From: Bryobacterales bacterium
Lineage (GTDB): Bacteria; Acidobacteriota; Terriglobia; Bryobacterales; Bryobacteraceae
Direction of reading: 5' to 3'
DNA: 58,040 nucleotides
NCBI GenBank assembly: GCA_020847975.1
Contig: JADLBD010000116.1
Location: 1-58,040, forward strand
This document shows positions 1 to 7,526 of this stretch, piece after piece. Below the pieces are notes generated by a model. That model was not told the DNA's origin and searched no databases. It saw nothing but the letters and a program-made list of their open reading frames with translations. The position numbers and the translations under genes are program-made. Numbering within the stretch: the stretch's first letter is position 1; every line of letters starts with the position of its first letter.

Positions 1-64
1 TCCGCTCCACGGCGCTTTCCCGAACGCTGGCTGAGTACTTCTTGTACCGTTTCTTCGGCTTCAT
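1..64 (-). CDS. Probable IS3-type transposase OrfA, N-terminus only
   Basis: Only 21 residues lie inside the window, beginning MKPKKRYKKYSASVRESAVE. The basic start followed by a Y-x-x-x-x-R-E-x-A-V pattern is typical of the helix-turn-helix OrfA protein of IS3-family elements. OrfA is joined to the OrfB integrase by frameshifting. A weak ribosome-binding site (GGAGAG) precedes the ATG at 64. The call rests on this short stretch and on the IS-like end 63 bases upstream. Confidence 0.45.
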   Translation of the reverse strand, partial: MKPKKRYKKYSASVRESAVER

Positions 65-127
65 GGCACTCTCCATTCAATGAAAAGTGTCCGATTCTTT
101 TGTGTCTCATTTTAAGGGAGCAGTACA
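1..127 (-). mobile_element. Left end of an IS3-family-like insertion sequence (partial)
   Basis: Read on the minus strand from 127, the sequence begins TGTACTGCTCCC and runs into a small ORF starting with ATG at 64. Ends beginning TGTACTG followed by a C-run and a GGACA-like block resemble IS3-family (IS150-type) termini. The element lies across the 3' end of the higA-like gene, whose homology stops at this point. The rest of the element lies outside the window, so neither the second inverted repeat nor a target duplication can be seen. Confidence 0.5.
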
Positions 128-524
128 GCGTGGACTGGACATGGAGGAAGGCGGCCAGTTTCTTCGCCTGGGTCTTGCTGATGGCTTTGTGGCCCTTGAG
201 GATTTCCGAGGTCAGGCCCTTGTTGCCGATGACGGGGGCAATGTCTTTGTGCCTGAGTCCACGATCCTCGAGGATGGCCTGTAGGGCCTCGTGGGGCGGC
301 ACTTCGGGCAGCGGGTAGTTTTGCTCTTCGAATTTTTCGATGAGGATGGTCAGAACGGCGGCGAGTTCCTGTTCTTCGGGAGTAGGGTTTTCGCGATCAT
401 CGAGTTCCATTAGGAGGGCGGTGAGTTTTTCGCAGTCCTCAGGAGTGTGGATGGGACGCGGCTTGAACTGGGCCAGCAGCTTTGCGTACTGCTCTTCATT
501 GAAAGCTGGGGCTGGGGCGCTCAT
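1..524 (-). CDS. higA: HigA-type antitoxin, C-terminus replaced by insertion sequence
   Basis: The ATG at 524 overlaps the higB stop in an ATGA junction. The first 133 residues read as a HigA antitoxin with an acidic N-terminal half (residues 1-75, toxin-binding region) and an XRE helix-turn-helix (about 76-130, including LRHKDIAPVIGNKGLTSEIL). HigA normally binds HigB and represses its own operon. Homology ends at about base 128, where the IS-like end starts. From there the frame stays open to the window edge and appends IS-encoded residues in place of the native last few. DNA binding may survive. The true stop is not in the window. Confidence 0.75.
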   Translation of the reverse strand, partial: MSAPAPAFNEEQYAKLLAQFKPRPIHTPEDCEKLTALLMELDDRENPTPEEQELAAVLTILIEKFEEQNYPLPEVPPHEALQAILEDRGLRHKDIAPVIGNKGLTSEILKGHKAISKTQAKKLAAFLHVQSTLYCSLKMRHKRIGHFSLNGECHEAEETVQEVLSQRSGKRRGA

Positions 525-808
525 GATTTGAACTCCTTATCGTATTCTGCGTGGGTCAGGATTTTCAGGATGAACACCCTTTCTGTTCGGTAGTTCACGC
601 TGGCAATCAGGCGGTACTTGTTGCCGGAGATGTTGAAGATGGTCCGGCGGCCAACGGGATCCGCGTGGGGAAAGCCATTCCTTGTGTCCACAAGGGATTT
701 CCACGTTGCCGATTTCGTGATCCGATACCAGTTGATCAAAGACGGTTCGGCGTCGTCGTGCCGGGTCAGGAAGTCGTTGATCAGGTAAACTATTCGGCGA
801 ATCAGCAA
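521..808 (-). CDS. higB: HigB-type mRNA interferase toxin
   Basis: The protein has about 95 residues and the RelE-superfamily HigB signature: H-D-D-A-E-P-S-L-I-N-W-Y near the N-terminus, FNISGNKYRLIASVNY in the core, and a C-terminal THAEYDKEF. HigB toxins cleave mRNA on the translating ribosome. The toxin gene comes first and overlaps the antitoxin by four bases, the usual hig order. No ATG fits the family start, so TTG at 808 (giving MLIRRIVYLINDFL) is chosen. An upstream ATG at 895 would add 29 residues unlike the family. Because the antitoxin tail has been altered by an insertion, it is uncertain whether this toxin is still controlled. Confidence 0.75.
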   Translation of the reverse strand: MLIRRIVYLINDFLTRHDDAEPSLINWYRITKSATWKSLVDTRNGFPHADPVGRRTIFNISGNKYRLIASVNYRTERVFILKILTHAEYDKEFKS

Positions 809-896
809 GAGTCTTTGGGGTTGGTTAACGACCACCCTGCCTGGAAGATAACACGCAGCCGTGCCAGTGTCTGTCGCTGCCGCAAGAAAAGTCATG

Positions 897-944
897 TTGA
901 ATGAGCGAGATGCGTCTTTGAATTAAGTTGTGACCGGCGTTTTC
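897..944 (-). repeat. Dispersed 48-bp repeat, copy A
   Basis: This segment matches 3196-3243 in the same orientation at 40 of 48 positions, by hand alignment. Copy A lies 48 bases past the stop of the 992-2485 gene. Copy B overlaps the 3' end of msrQ. On the minus strand both read as an HLAHS-like peptide in the same frame. Two related copies only 2.3 kb apart suggest a dispersed element rather than chance. Confidence 0.6.
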
Positions 945-991
945 CACTGCCTTCTGCGATGCACGTCAGGAAGCAAGCCAGCCAAGCCGCT

Positions 992-2485
992 CTATTGCGG
1001 CGAGTGTCTCCAACGCCAAAGCTGAGCGTATCCGGCCAGCACGTTGTTTTGCGAACGTGCAGCAAGAATCCGGAACGCTTCTCCCTGGGGTGATTCGTAC
1101 ACTTTGCCCGCCAGAAACCTGTGGGCGAAATGAAACCAATCCGATTTTGGTACGATTCTGTCGTACGATGCGTTGATGAATTCGCCCAGATATTGCGTGG
1201 CGCGATCGCGTGACGGTCCGGCCGGAAGCGCGTCAATTAGTGCAAAATAGAGAACCACTTTCTGGTTGTAGTAGTCGAGATACGACTCGCCGCTGTCCGG
1301 CTTCCACGACTGAAGCTCTTCCATGATGCCGCGCACTGCATCTTCCATTTCCACCTTGGGTAATGTATTGAGGTTCGCTGAACCCTGACTTCGAAACAGT
1401 TCGCGGATCCTGAGGTTCAGACTCCTGGCTGTGCCCGCGGTGAAGTACACAACATCGTCAATCTTCTCGCTCACCTGTTCCAGGGGACGGATCTCCTCGT
1501 TCGTGATGGCTGAGATGCCGCTGCCGCTCGGAAACGCTGAAACCACCGATCCATTGAACCCTGCTGCCAGTGGGATCTTGTCCAGGTCCAGTGGCCGGCG
1601 GCCGGGCGCGGACGCGCGACTGGGGTTCTGGAGCCGGGCCAGCAAATCCGCGCAGTGAGGAGATTTCAAGTTCGTAACGATGTACTGCCGCAACGCGTGG
1701 GCGAACGGCCGTGTGTCGATCCCGTTTCGTTGCGCACGCTGAATTAACGTATAGAATACGTCGATGCCCTGGGCGGTCAGCGTGACGAAGGATCGGAGGT
1801 CGCCATCCAGCCGGAGCATCGCGCCCGCCAAACCACCCAGGAGCGCTTGCATCCGGTCGCGGTCTGAATTGCTCGCGATGATCATCCGGGCCGCCGCGAG
1901 CACGTCCGGTGTGACGCTGATGGTCGCGATTGCCCCATCCAACAGCAAATCCAGATCTTCGCTTTGGCGCTTGGTCAACGTGCCCTGTGCCGCCAGCTTT
2001 CCAAGTTCGTCGTAGTAAATGGACGCGTCCGGCGCCAAGGCAGCTTTGCATCCACCTGCGTTGGACTGGGGCTTCTGGATCTCCAGAAACATCTCGATGG
2101 CTCGCGACTTGTCGAGCGCCGCCATGGCTGCGGCCGCCCGAACGGATAGTGACAGCCGGTCAATGTGCAGATCCGATGCGTACTCCTGGTAACCCGCCCG
2201 CGTGTCGCCGTTTCTGCCGATGTACTTCCAGGGCGCAAGAGGCTGCTGGACGCGTCCGGCCAGCAGGAATGCCGAGTCCAGCAGTTCGCGCCGCTTGCGC
2301 GTGGGAGCCAGTTCAGCGACCCGTAGCAGGACGTCTGCCCCGAATTCCGGCGGCATCCCGTACGCCATCCCCGCGATATCCTCCATCGGGTCGTGAGGAG
2401 GTTTGGCCGGAACATGCTGCGATTGGCTCGGGACGACGAACAGCAAGAGGAGAATCGCCCCTGTGAGCGGCCATTTTCCATCCAT
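992..2485 (-). CDS. Secreted protein of unknown function, 497 aa
   Basis: I do not recognise a family. The ATG at 2485 is preceded by GGAGG at five-base spacing and opens a clear signal peptide (MDGKWPLTGAILLLLFVVPS, then QSQ). An upstream in-frame ATG at 2605 would bury this peptide. The mature part is mostly helical with many Arg/Asp pairs. It has no Cys motif, no obvious catalytic triad and no membrane segment, and two of its stretches (residues 110-250 and 380-490) resemble loose alpha-alpha repeats. A periplasmic or exported location follows from the signal peptide. The gene stands alone, with a dispersed repeat just past its stop. Confidence 0.7.
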   Translation of the reverse strand: MDGKWPLTGAILLLLFVVPSQSQHVPAKPPHDPMEDIAGMAYGMPPEFGADVLLRVAELAPTRKRRELLDSAFLLAGRVQQPLAPWKYIGRNGDTRAGYQEYASDLHIDRLSLSVRAAAAMAALDKSRAIEMFLEIQKPQSNAGGCKAALAPDASIYYDELGKLAAQGTLTKRQSEDLDLLLDGAIATISVTPDVLAAARMIIASNSDRDRMQALLGGLAGAMLRLDGDLRSFVTLTAQGIDVFYTLIQRAQRNGIDTRPFAHALRQYIVTNLKSPHCADLLARLQNPSRASAPGRRPLDLDKIPLAAGFNGSVVSAFPSGSGISAITNEEIRPLEQVSEKIDDVVYFTAGTARSLNLRIRELFRSQGSANLNTLPKVEMEDAVRGIMEELQSWKPDSGESYLDYYNQKVVLYFALIDALPAGPSRDRATQYLGEFINASYDRIVPKSDWFHFAHRFLAGKVYESPQGEAFRILAARSQNNVLAGYAQLWRWRHSPQ

Positions 2486-2669
2486 CACAACCTCCATGAG
2501 CTGAATCGACCGCGGAAGAAAATTGCCGTGAAAGCCGGCGAGGAGTTTGGCCTGGTTGGCATCGGCTACGGAGTCGTTGAATCGGGGGCGTTCGGAGACA
2601 GCCATAGCTACCTATACGAGTATGACGCAGGGGGGCGTATTGCGTGGAGGTGACGAAGCCTTGCTTCGC

Positions 2670-2690
2670 TGTACCTACAAACAAGGTACA
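2670..2690. promoter_or_regulatory. Inverted repeat upstream of the orphan antitoxin
   Basis: TGTACC (2670-2675) and GGTACA (2685-2690) form perfect 6-bp arms around nine bases. They lie about 80 bases before the antitoxin ATG at 2768. RHH antitoxins typically bind short inverted repeats in their own promoter, so this is a candidate operator. No clear -35/-10 pair was identified. Confidence 0.35.
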
Positions 2691-2767
2691 CTTAAGAGAG
2701 AAGCATGAATGTGCCCGATAAAACGGCTTATTCAATTTTACTACCAGGAACGAGAGAGGTGACCCCT

Positions 2768-3085
2768 ATGGGCAAGAAACAGCCACCCTTCAAGACTGAG
2801 GCACAAGAGGCCGAATGGTGGGCGAAAAATCAGGACCTCATAGCGAACAGTTTCGAGCAAGCCAAAGCCGCGGGCAAACTCGGCAAGGGAACCGTGGCAC
2901 GGGCAGCCCGCGGACGGGCTAGCGAAGCCGGACCTTCGCCAACGATTACAATCCGGCTGGCGAAAGATGACCTCACGCGAGCGAGAACCCTCGCCGCCGG
3001 GAAAGGATTGCGATACCAGACGTACCTCAAAATGCTGCTGCACCAAGCTCTGAACTCGGAGGAGAAAAGGGCGGGCCGCCGGTAG
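2768..3085 (+). CDS. BrnA/CopG-type ribbon-helix-helix antitoxin, without a toxin
   Basis: The 105-residue protein begins MGKKQPPFKTEAQEAEWW, the signature opening of CopG-type antitoxins (PF12441-like). Its C-terminal RHH segment is ITIRLAKDDLTRARTLAAGKG, then LRYQTYLKMLLHQAL. GAGAGAGGTGA before 2768 supports this start over the ATG at 2705. Such antitoxins usually follow a BrnT-like or RelE-like toxin. No toxin ORF is visible in the 280 bases upstream or the 100 bases downstream, so this is either an orphan or a stand-alone DNA-binding protein. Confidence 0.75.
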   Translation: MGKKQPPFKTEAQEAEWWAKNQDLIANSFEQAKAAGKLGKGTVARAARGRASEAGPSPTITIRLAKDDLTRARTLAAGKGLRYQTYLKMLLHQALNSEEKRAGRR

Positions 3086-3190
3086 CCGCGGGCTGGGCGC
3101 AAACCAGAGAAGCCTCCAACCAACACCGTCGAGCCGGCGCCAACGGTGGACAAAGAGGATTGGGCTGTTTCGAAGCCTCCCCAAGGGAAG

Positions 3191-3817
3191 TCAATTTGAG
3201 TGAGCGAGGTGCGGCTTTGGATTCACATGAGACCGGCGTTTTCTTTTCCAGAACAGGACGACCCGGCTTGCGAGGAGGATGGTGAGGAGGAGGGCATAGC
3301 CGAGGGGGTCGAGGGTGGCGGTCTTGCCTTGCCAGAGGTAGTGGACGACTCCCGCCAGGGCTGTGACGTATATGAGTTTGTGAAGGAGGCGCCAGCGGCG
3401 GCCGCCCATCCAGCGGATGGCGCGGTCGAAGGAGGTTGCCGCGAGGGGGATCATGAGGGTCCAGGCGATCATTCCGGCGATGAAGAAGCGGCGATAGGTG
3501 AGGTCTTCCTGGATGATCTGCCAGTTCCATTGGACGTCGCGGGCCCAATAGTGGAGGGCGTGGAGGGTAGCGTAGAAGAACGTATAGAGTCCGGACATGC
3601 GCCGCAGGCGGGCGAGGGGTTGCAGGCCGGGGATGTGCCGGAGCGGGGTGATAGCCAGGGTGAGCATGAGGAAACGGATGGTCCAGTCTCCGGTGTAGCG
3701 GGCCACGGTCTCGACGGTGTTGATGCCCAACTGGTGGTGAACCCATCGCCAGGCGAGCCAGCAGAAGGGGAGTGTGCCCAGAACGAACATCAACCGGGGG
3801 AACCAGCGGGTTTTCAT
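3191..3817 (-). CDS. msrQ: MsrQ, haem-binding membrane subunit of the methionine sulfoxide reductase system
   Basis: The 208-residue protein has about six hydrophobic spans and the ferric-reductase-like layout of MsrQ (formerly YedZ). Conserved haem-ligand histidines lie in YATLHALHYW, LLHKLIYVT and GVVHYLW. MsrQ passes quinol electrons to periplasmic MsrP, which repairs oxidised methionines. The msrP gene normally sits beside msrQ but is not in this window. The last 15 or so residues (KRKRRSHVNPKPHLAHSN) are encoded by copy B of a dispersed 48-bp repeat, so the C-terminal tail looks acquired. Confidence 0.88.
   Translation of the reverse strand: MKTRWFPRLMFVLGTLPFCWLAWRWVHHQLGINTVETVARYTGDWTIRFLMLTLAITPLRHIPGLQPLARLRRMSGLYTFFYATLHALHYWARDVQWNWQIIQEDLTYRRFFIAGMIAWTLMIPLAATSFDRAIRWMGGRRWRLLHKLIYVTALAGVVHYLWQGKTATLDPLGYALLLTILLASRVVLFWKRKRRSHVNPKPHLAHSN
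3196..3243 (-). repeat. Dispersed 48-bp repeat, copy B, inside the msrQ 3' end
   Basis: This is the partner of 897-944, with 40 of 48 identical positions and the same orientation. It forms the last codons of msrQ, up to five bases before the stop triplet ends, and so supplies part of the protein tail. Confidence 0.6.
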
Positions 3818-3834
3818 CGGGAAGCGGGTTGCTC

Positions 3835-4584
3835 CTACTTCCGTTTTAGCGCGGCGGCGATTGCCTTTTCGGCGAGCGGACCCATCACTTCATAGCCGGC
3901 GTCGTTGGGATGAAGGCCGTCGTAGGTGAGTTCCTGCCGCAACATCTTGCGGTCGTCTAGCATTGAAGTATAGTAGTCGAGATAAACGAAGTGGTTCTTC
4001 TGTGCGTAATCCCGGATCCATTCGTTGAGTGCGACGATCTTTTCCGGCGGACGGCGGGTGGTTTGGGGCCTGATGTAATCGCAGACCGGCATAACGGAAG
4101 ACAGGACCACGCGGATTCCATTGGCCCTGGCGAGTTCCGCCATGGACTGGAGGTTGCCTTCCATCTCTTCAAGGGTGGCGGGACCGGTGTTGCCGGCGAT
4201 GTCGTTTGTCCCGGCGAGGATGACCACTACTTTTGGATGCAGGGCGATCACATCGGGGCGGAAGCGAAGGAGCATCTGGGGTGTAGTCTGGCCGCTGATG
4301 CCGCGGTTGATGTAGGGTTTGCCGGGGAAAAACCTGCCGTAGCGGCGGCCCCAGCCGTCGGTGATGGAATCGCCCATGAAGACCACGCGGTTCTCACCTT
4401 TTTGGGGAGGCTGTACTTTTTCGTTGTCCGCGCCGTAGCGGTGGAGGTTCGGCCAGTCCTTCAGGATCCGCTCGGCGCGGGCCAACTGAGCCTTCCAGTT
4501 GGCGACGCCGGAATCGGGAGCGGATTCCTGAGCCCAGCAGGCGCCGCCCAGACAACAAAGAAATGCAAGGAGAACTCGGAGCAT
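3835..4584 (-). CDS. Secreted GDSL-family esterase / acylhydrolase
   Basis: The SGNH-hydrolase blocks are visible: VVFMGDSITDGWG (catalytic Ser), ISGQTTPQM (block II Gly), LAGTNDIAG (block III Asn) and DGLHPNDAGY (catalytic Asp and His). Starting at ATG 4584 gives a signal peptide (MLRVLLAFLCCLGGACWAQ) and a protein of 249 residues. The substrate cannot be inferred; relatives include carbohydrate deacetylases and lysophospholipases. The start codon overlaps the ATG of the divergent protease gene. TAAAAT lies nine bases upstream with no ribosome-binding site, which would suit a leaderless transcript. Upstream in-frame ATGs (4608, 4698) would disrupt the signal peptide. Confidence 0.85.
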   Translation of the reverse strand: MLRVLLAFLCCLGGACWAQESAPDSGVANWKAQLARAERILKDWPNLHRYGADNEKVQPPQKGENRVVFMGDSITDGWGRRYGRFFPGKPYINRGISGQTTPQMLLRFRPDVIALHPKVVVILAGTNDIAGNTGPATLEEMEGNLQSMAELARANGIRVVLSSVMPVCDYIRPQTTRRPPEKIVALNEWIRDYAQKNHFVYLDYYTSMLDDRKMLRQELTYDGLHPNDAGYEVMGPLAEKAIAAALKRK

Positions 4585-7399
4585 GTGTGCAAATTTTACC
4601 AGACCCATCCGGCAAGCCGTATTCGCCGGTGTTCTGCTGTCTCTTTCCGCCGGTTCGATGCCGGCGCAGCAGGCGCGTATTTCCGGTCGTATCGACAATT
4701 CGCGGACGGTGGTTCTTCCCGGGCGGGTTTCTCCGCGCGCGCATCCCGAGGACGATCTCGGTCAACTGGCCCCATCCGCGCCCATGCGCGGCATGACTCT
4801 GCTGTTGAAACCTTCCGCCGGGCAGCAGTCCTCACTTGATCAGTTGCTCGCGCAACAGCGGGAACCGGCGTCGCCCAATTTTCGCCGCTGGCTGACGCCG
4901 GAACAATACGCGGAGCGATTCGGGGCGAGCAATGCAGACATTGCGAAGATTACGTCGTGGCTCGAATCGCAGGGTTTTGAGGTGGACATGGTGGCGCGAA
5001 GCCGCACGTGGATCACGTTCAGCGGCACGGCTGGGCAGACCCGCGGCGCTTTCCACACCGCCATTCACCGCTACCTGAGGAACGGGGAGGTTCACTATTC
5101 GAATGTCGCGAACCCAGCCGTCCCAGCGGCGCTCGCTCCCTTGGTGGCAGGCATTCGGGGGTTGAACAATTTCCGCCTCAAGCCGCGCTCGCGGCGGAAG
5201 CCGGAGATGACCTCGTCGAACGGGCTTCACAGCATCGCGCCTGATGACTTCGCCATCATCTACAACGTCGCGCCGCTTTATCAGGCGGGGATTGACGGGA
5301 GCGGCATGAAGATTGCGGTGGTGGGACAGACAGGGATCCGGCTTTCGGACATCGATGCGTTCCGGAGCCGCTTTCATTTAGCGACTCAGAATGTGCAGCA
5401 GATTCTGGTTCCGAAACGTCCGGACCCCGGAGTGGTTACGGATGAACTTGGGGAAGCCGATCTGGACATCGAGTGGGCTGGGGCGGTGGCGCGCAATGCC
5501 ACCACGATCTATGTCTACTCGGATGACGTGTGGCAATCGGCCTTGTATGCCATCGACCAGAACGTGGCTCCGGTGCTCAGCATGAGTTACGGCAATTGCG
5601 AGGAATCGGATCTGGTCGATCTGCCCGCGTTTCAATCGGCCGCGCAGCAGGCCAATGCGCAGGGGATGACGTTTCTTGCGGCTGCCGGGGACGCCGGGGC
5701 CGCGGATTGCGAAGATCTCGACGCCTACGTGGCGGAGAACGGATTCGCCGTCGATGCTCCGAGCAGCGTTCCTGAAGTCACCGCCATGGGCGGCACGCAG
5801 TTCAACGAACAGGGCGGGTCGTATTGGAGCAATAACAATACGGCGAATGGGGCATCGGCGCTTTCCTACATTCCGGAGATGGCCTGGAATGATACCGCGG
5901 CCGGGGGCGGGCTGGCGGCAACGGGCGGCGGGAGCAGCGTTTTCTTTCCGCGGCCTTCCTGGCAGGCGGGACCGGGGGTTCCGAACGACTCGTTTCGGCA
6001 TGTGCCGGATCTTGCGCTGAATTCCTCCGCCGAGCATGACGGATACTATGTGTATTCGGGTGGATCGTCGGGGCTGTTCGGAGGGACTTCGGCGGCCGCG
6101 CCTTCGATGGCGGGGATCATCTGCCTGCTGAATCAATATCTGGTTTCGACCGGGGCGCTGCGGCAACCGGGGCTCGGGAACATCAATCCGGCGCTCTACC
6201 GTCTGGCGCAGAGCACCACAGGAATCTTCCACGATGTCACCGCCGGGAACAACACGGTTCCCTGTGTTCCCGGTTCTCCGGATTGCGCGAACGGGCAGTT
6301 GGGGATAACGGCCGGGCCGGGGTACGACCGGGTCACCGGCCTGGGCAGCGTGGATGCGTACAACCTTGTCCACCAGTGGACGAGCCGGCCGGCGGTGAAC
6401 GCTTCGATTGTGGCCTCGATCGATCAGAATCCGGTGTTCCAACAGCCGCGGCCTGATTCGAGGGGCAACCAGTGGGTCTTCACGCTCACGTTGAACGAGG
6501 AGGCCGGGATCGGGGCGCGCCTTACCGGGCTGAGCATCGACGGGACAAGCTATGACTCGCAGATCACGAGTTTTTTCGGTACGGACTCGATTGCGCCGGG
6601 GCGTTCCATCAGCGCGACGCTGGGCTTCCAGACGCTTTCGGTACCCAGGAATGTCGCCTTTGTCTTCAGCGGGGTGGATGCCGCCGGTGGGCCGTGGACG
6701 GTCAACCTGTCGATTCCCTTCCAGGGTGTAGAGACTGCCCTGGCCGTGGGCGGACTCAGCAACGCCGCATCCGGCCAGCAGGCCTATGCGCCCGGCATGA
6801 TCATGGCTGTGTATGGGACGGCAATGGGGAACTTCGCACAACTGGCGGGCGCGGTTCCGCTGCCGCAGTATCTGGCGGGTTTCGAGGCGACGGTGAACGG
6901 GGTGGCTGCGCCGTTGTATTACGTGTCGCCGGGCCAGGTGAACGTGCAGATTCCTTATGAGACGCAGCCGGGACAGGCCACGCTCGTCATCGGGAACCCG
7001 TATGAGAACGTGTCCACGACATTCACGGTGGTTGCGGCCGCGCCGGGGATTTTCCTGTTTCCGGACGGGAGTGTCAACCCGTCGCGCAGCGGATCGCGGG
7101 GGCAAATCGTCACTATGTTTATTACGGGGGAGGGACAAGTGCGGCCGTCGCTGGCGACGGGGGAGACTCCTTCACCGCTGACTTCTTTGTCCCGCTTGCC
7201 GAGGCCGGTGCTGCCCGTGACGGTGACGGTGGGCGGGGTGGCGGCGGCTTTCCAGTTTGTGGGCATTCCGCCGGGACTTGTGGGAGTGACGCAGATCAAC
7301 TTCGTGGTTCCCTTGACGGCTCCGCTTGGCCGGCAGCAGGTGGTGGCGCAGGTGGGAAATGTTTCGAGTCCGCCGGCGAATTTCATGGTGAACCCTTAG
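4583..7399 (+). CDS. Sedolisin/kumamolisin-type serine-carboxyl peptidase with Solibacter-type C-terminal domain
   Basis: This 938-residue S53-family protease has a signal peptide (1-30), a pro-kumamolisin activation domain (about 40-185) and the catalytic domain (about 200-600). The catalytic residues read as E291 and D295 in ELGEADLDIEW, the oxyanion Asp D370 in AAAGDAGAAD, and Ser503 in GGTSAAAPSMAG. The family cleaves proteins at acidic pH outside the cell. Residues of about 725-938 (GLSNAASGQQAYAPGMIMAV, then YVSPGQVNVQIPYE) match the Solibacter C-terminal domain (TIGR03437 type), which supports the taxonomic assignment. The ATG shares the CATG at 4582-4585 with the divergent esterase. 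AGGAGA lies about ten bases upstream. The stop lies in a palindrome. Confidence 0.92.
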   Translation: MCANFTRPIRQAVFAGVLLSLSAGSMPAQQARISGRIDNSRTVVLPGRVSPRAHPEDDLGQLAPSAPMRGMTLLLKPSAGQQSSLDQLLAQQREPASPNFRRWLTPEQYAERFGASNADIAKITSWLESQGFEVDMVARSRTWITFSGTAGQTRGAFHTAIHRYLRNGEVHYSNVANPAVPAALAPLVAGIRGLNNFRLKPRSRRKPEMTSSNGLHSIAPDDFAIIYNVAPLYQAGIDGSGMKIAVVGQTGIRLSDIDAFRSRFHLATQNVQQILVPKRPDPGVVTDELGEADLDIEWAGAVARNATTIYVYSDDVWQSALYAIDQNVAPVLSMSYGNCEESDLVDLPAFQSAAQQANAQGMTFLAAAGDAGAADCEDLDAYVAENGFAVDAPSSVPEVTAMGGTQFNEQGGSYWSNNNTANGASALSYIPEMAWNDTAAGGGLAATGGGSSVFFPRPSWQAGPGVPNDSFRHVPDLALNSSAEHDGYYVYSGGSSGLFGGTSAAAPSMAGIICLLNQYLVSTGALRQPGLGNINPALYRLAQSTTGIFHDVTAGNNTVPCVPGSPDCANGQLGITAGPGYDRVTGLGSVDAYNLVHQWTSRPAVNASIVASIDQNPVFQQPRPDSRGNQWVFTLTLNEEAGIGARLTGLSIDGTSYDSQITSFFGTDSIAPGRSISATLGFQTLSVPRNVAFVFSGVDAAGGPWTVNLSIPFQGVETALAVGGLSNAASGQQAYAPGMIMAVYGTAMGNFAQLAGAVPLPQYLAGFEATVNGVAAPLYYVSPGQVNVQIPYETQPGQATLVIGNPYENVSTTFTVVAAAPGIFLFPDGSVNPSRSGSRGQIVTMFITGEGQVRPSLATGETPSPLTSLSRLPRPVLPVTVTVGGVAAAFQFVGIPPGLVGVTQINFVVPLTAPLGRQQVVAQVGNVSSPPANFMVNP

Positions 7400-7512
7400 C
7401 CTGTCACAGGCTAGGAGGCAGGAGGCAGGAGGCAGGAGACAGCCCTGCCTCCGGCTGCGCCGGATTGAATAACCTGTGACTTGAAACGCGCGAAGAGAAG
7501 TCACAGGCTAGG
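7397..7512. repeat. Palindromic intergenic element with three copies of a CCTGTGAC-type motif
   Basis: TAGCCTGT-C-ACAGGCTA (7397-7413) is a near-perfect palindrome whose first three bases are the protease stop codon. Downstream, CCTGTGACTT (7473-7482) and AAGTCACAGG (7498-7507) form a perfect 10-bp inverted repeat. GTCACAGGCTAGG occurs twice as a direct repeat (7403-7415, 7500-7512). Between them GGAGGCA is repeated in tandem (7414-7437). It could act as a terminator between the convergent genes or be a REP-like dispersed element. There is no T-run. Confidence 0.55.
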
Positions 7513-7526
7513 TTAGCGGTGGGGCG

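Noticed and set aside
5378..7138. Long open frame on the strand opposite the sedolisin gene
   Set aside because: It is Arg/Pro/His-rich with no domain, and mirrors the GC-skewed third positions of the protease on the other strand.
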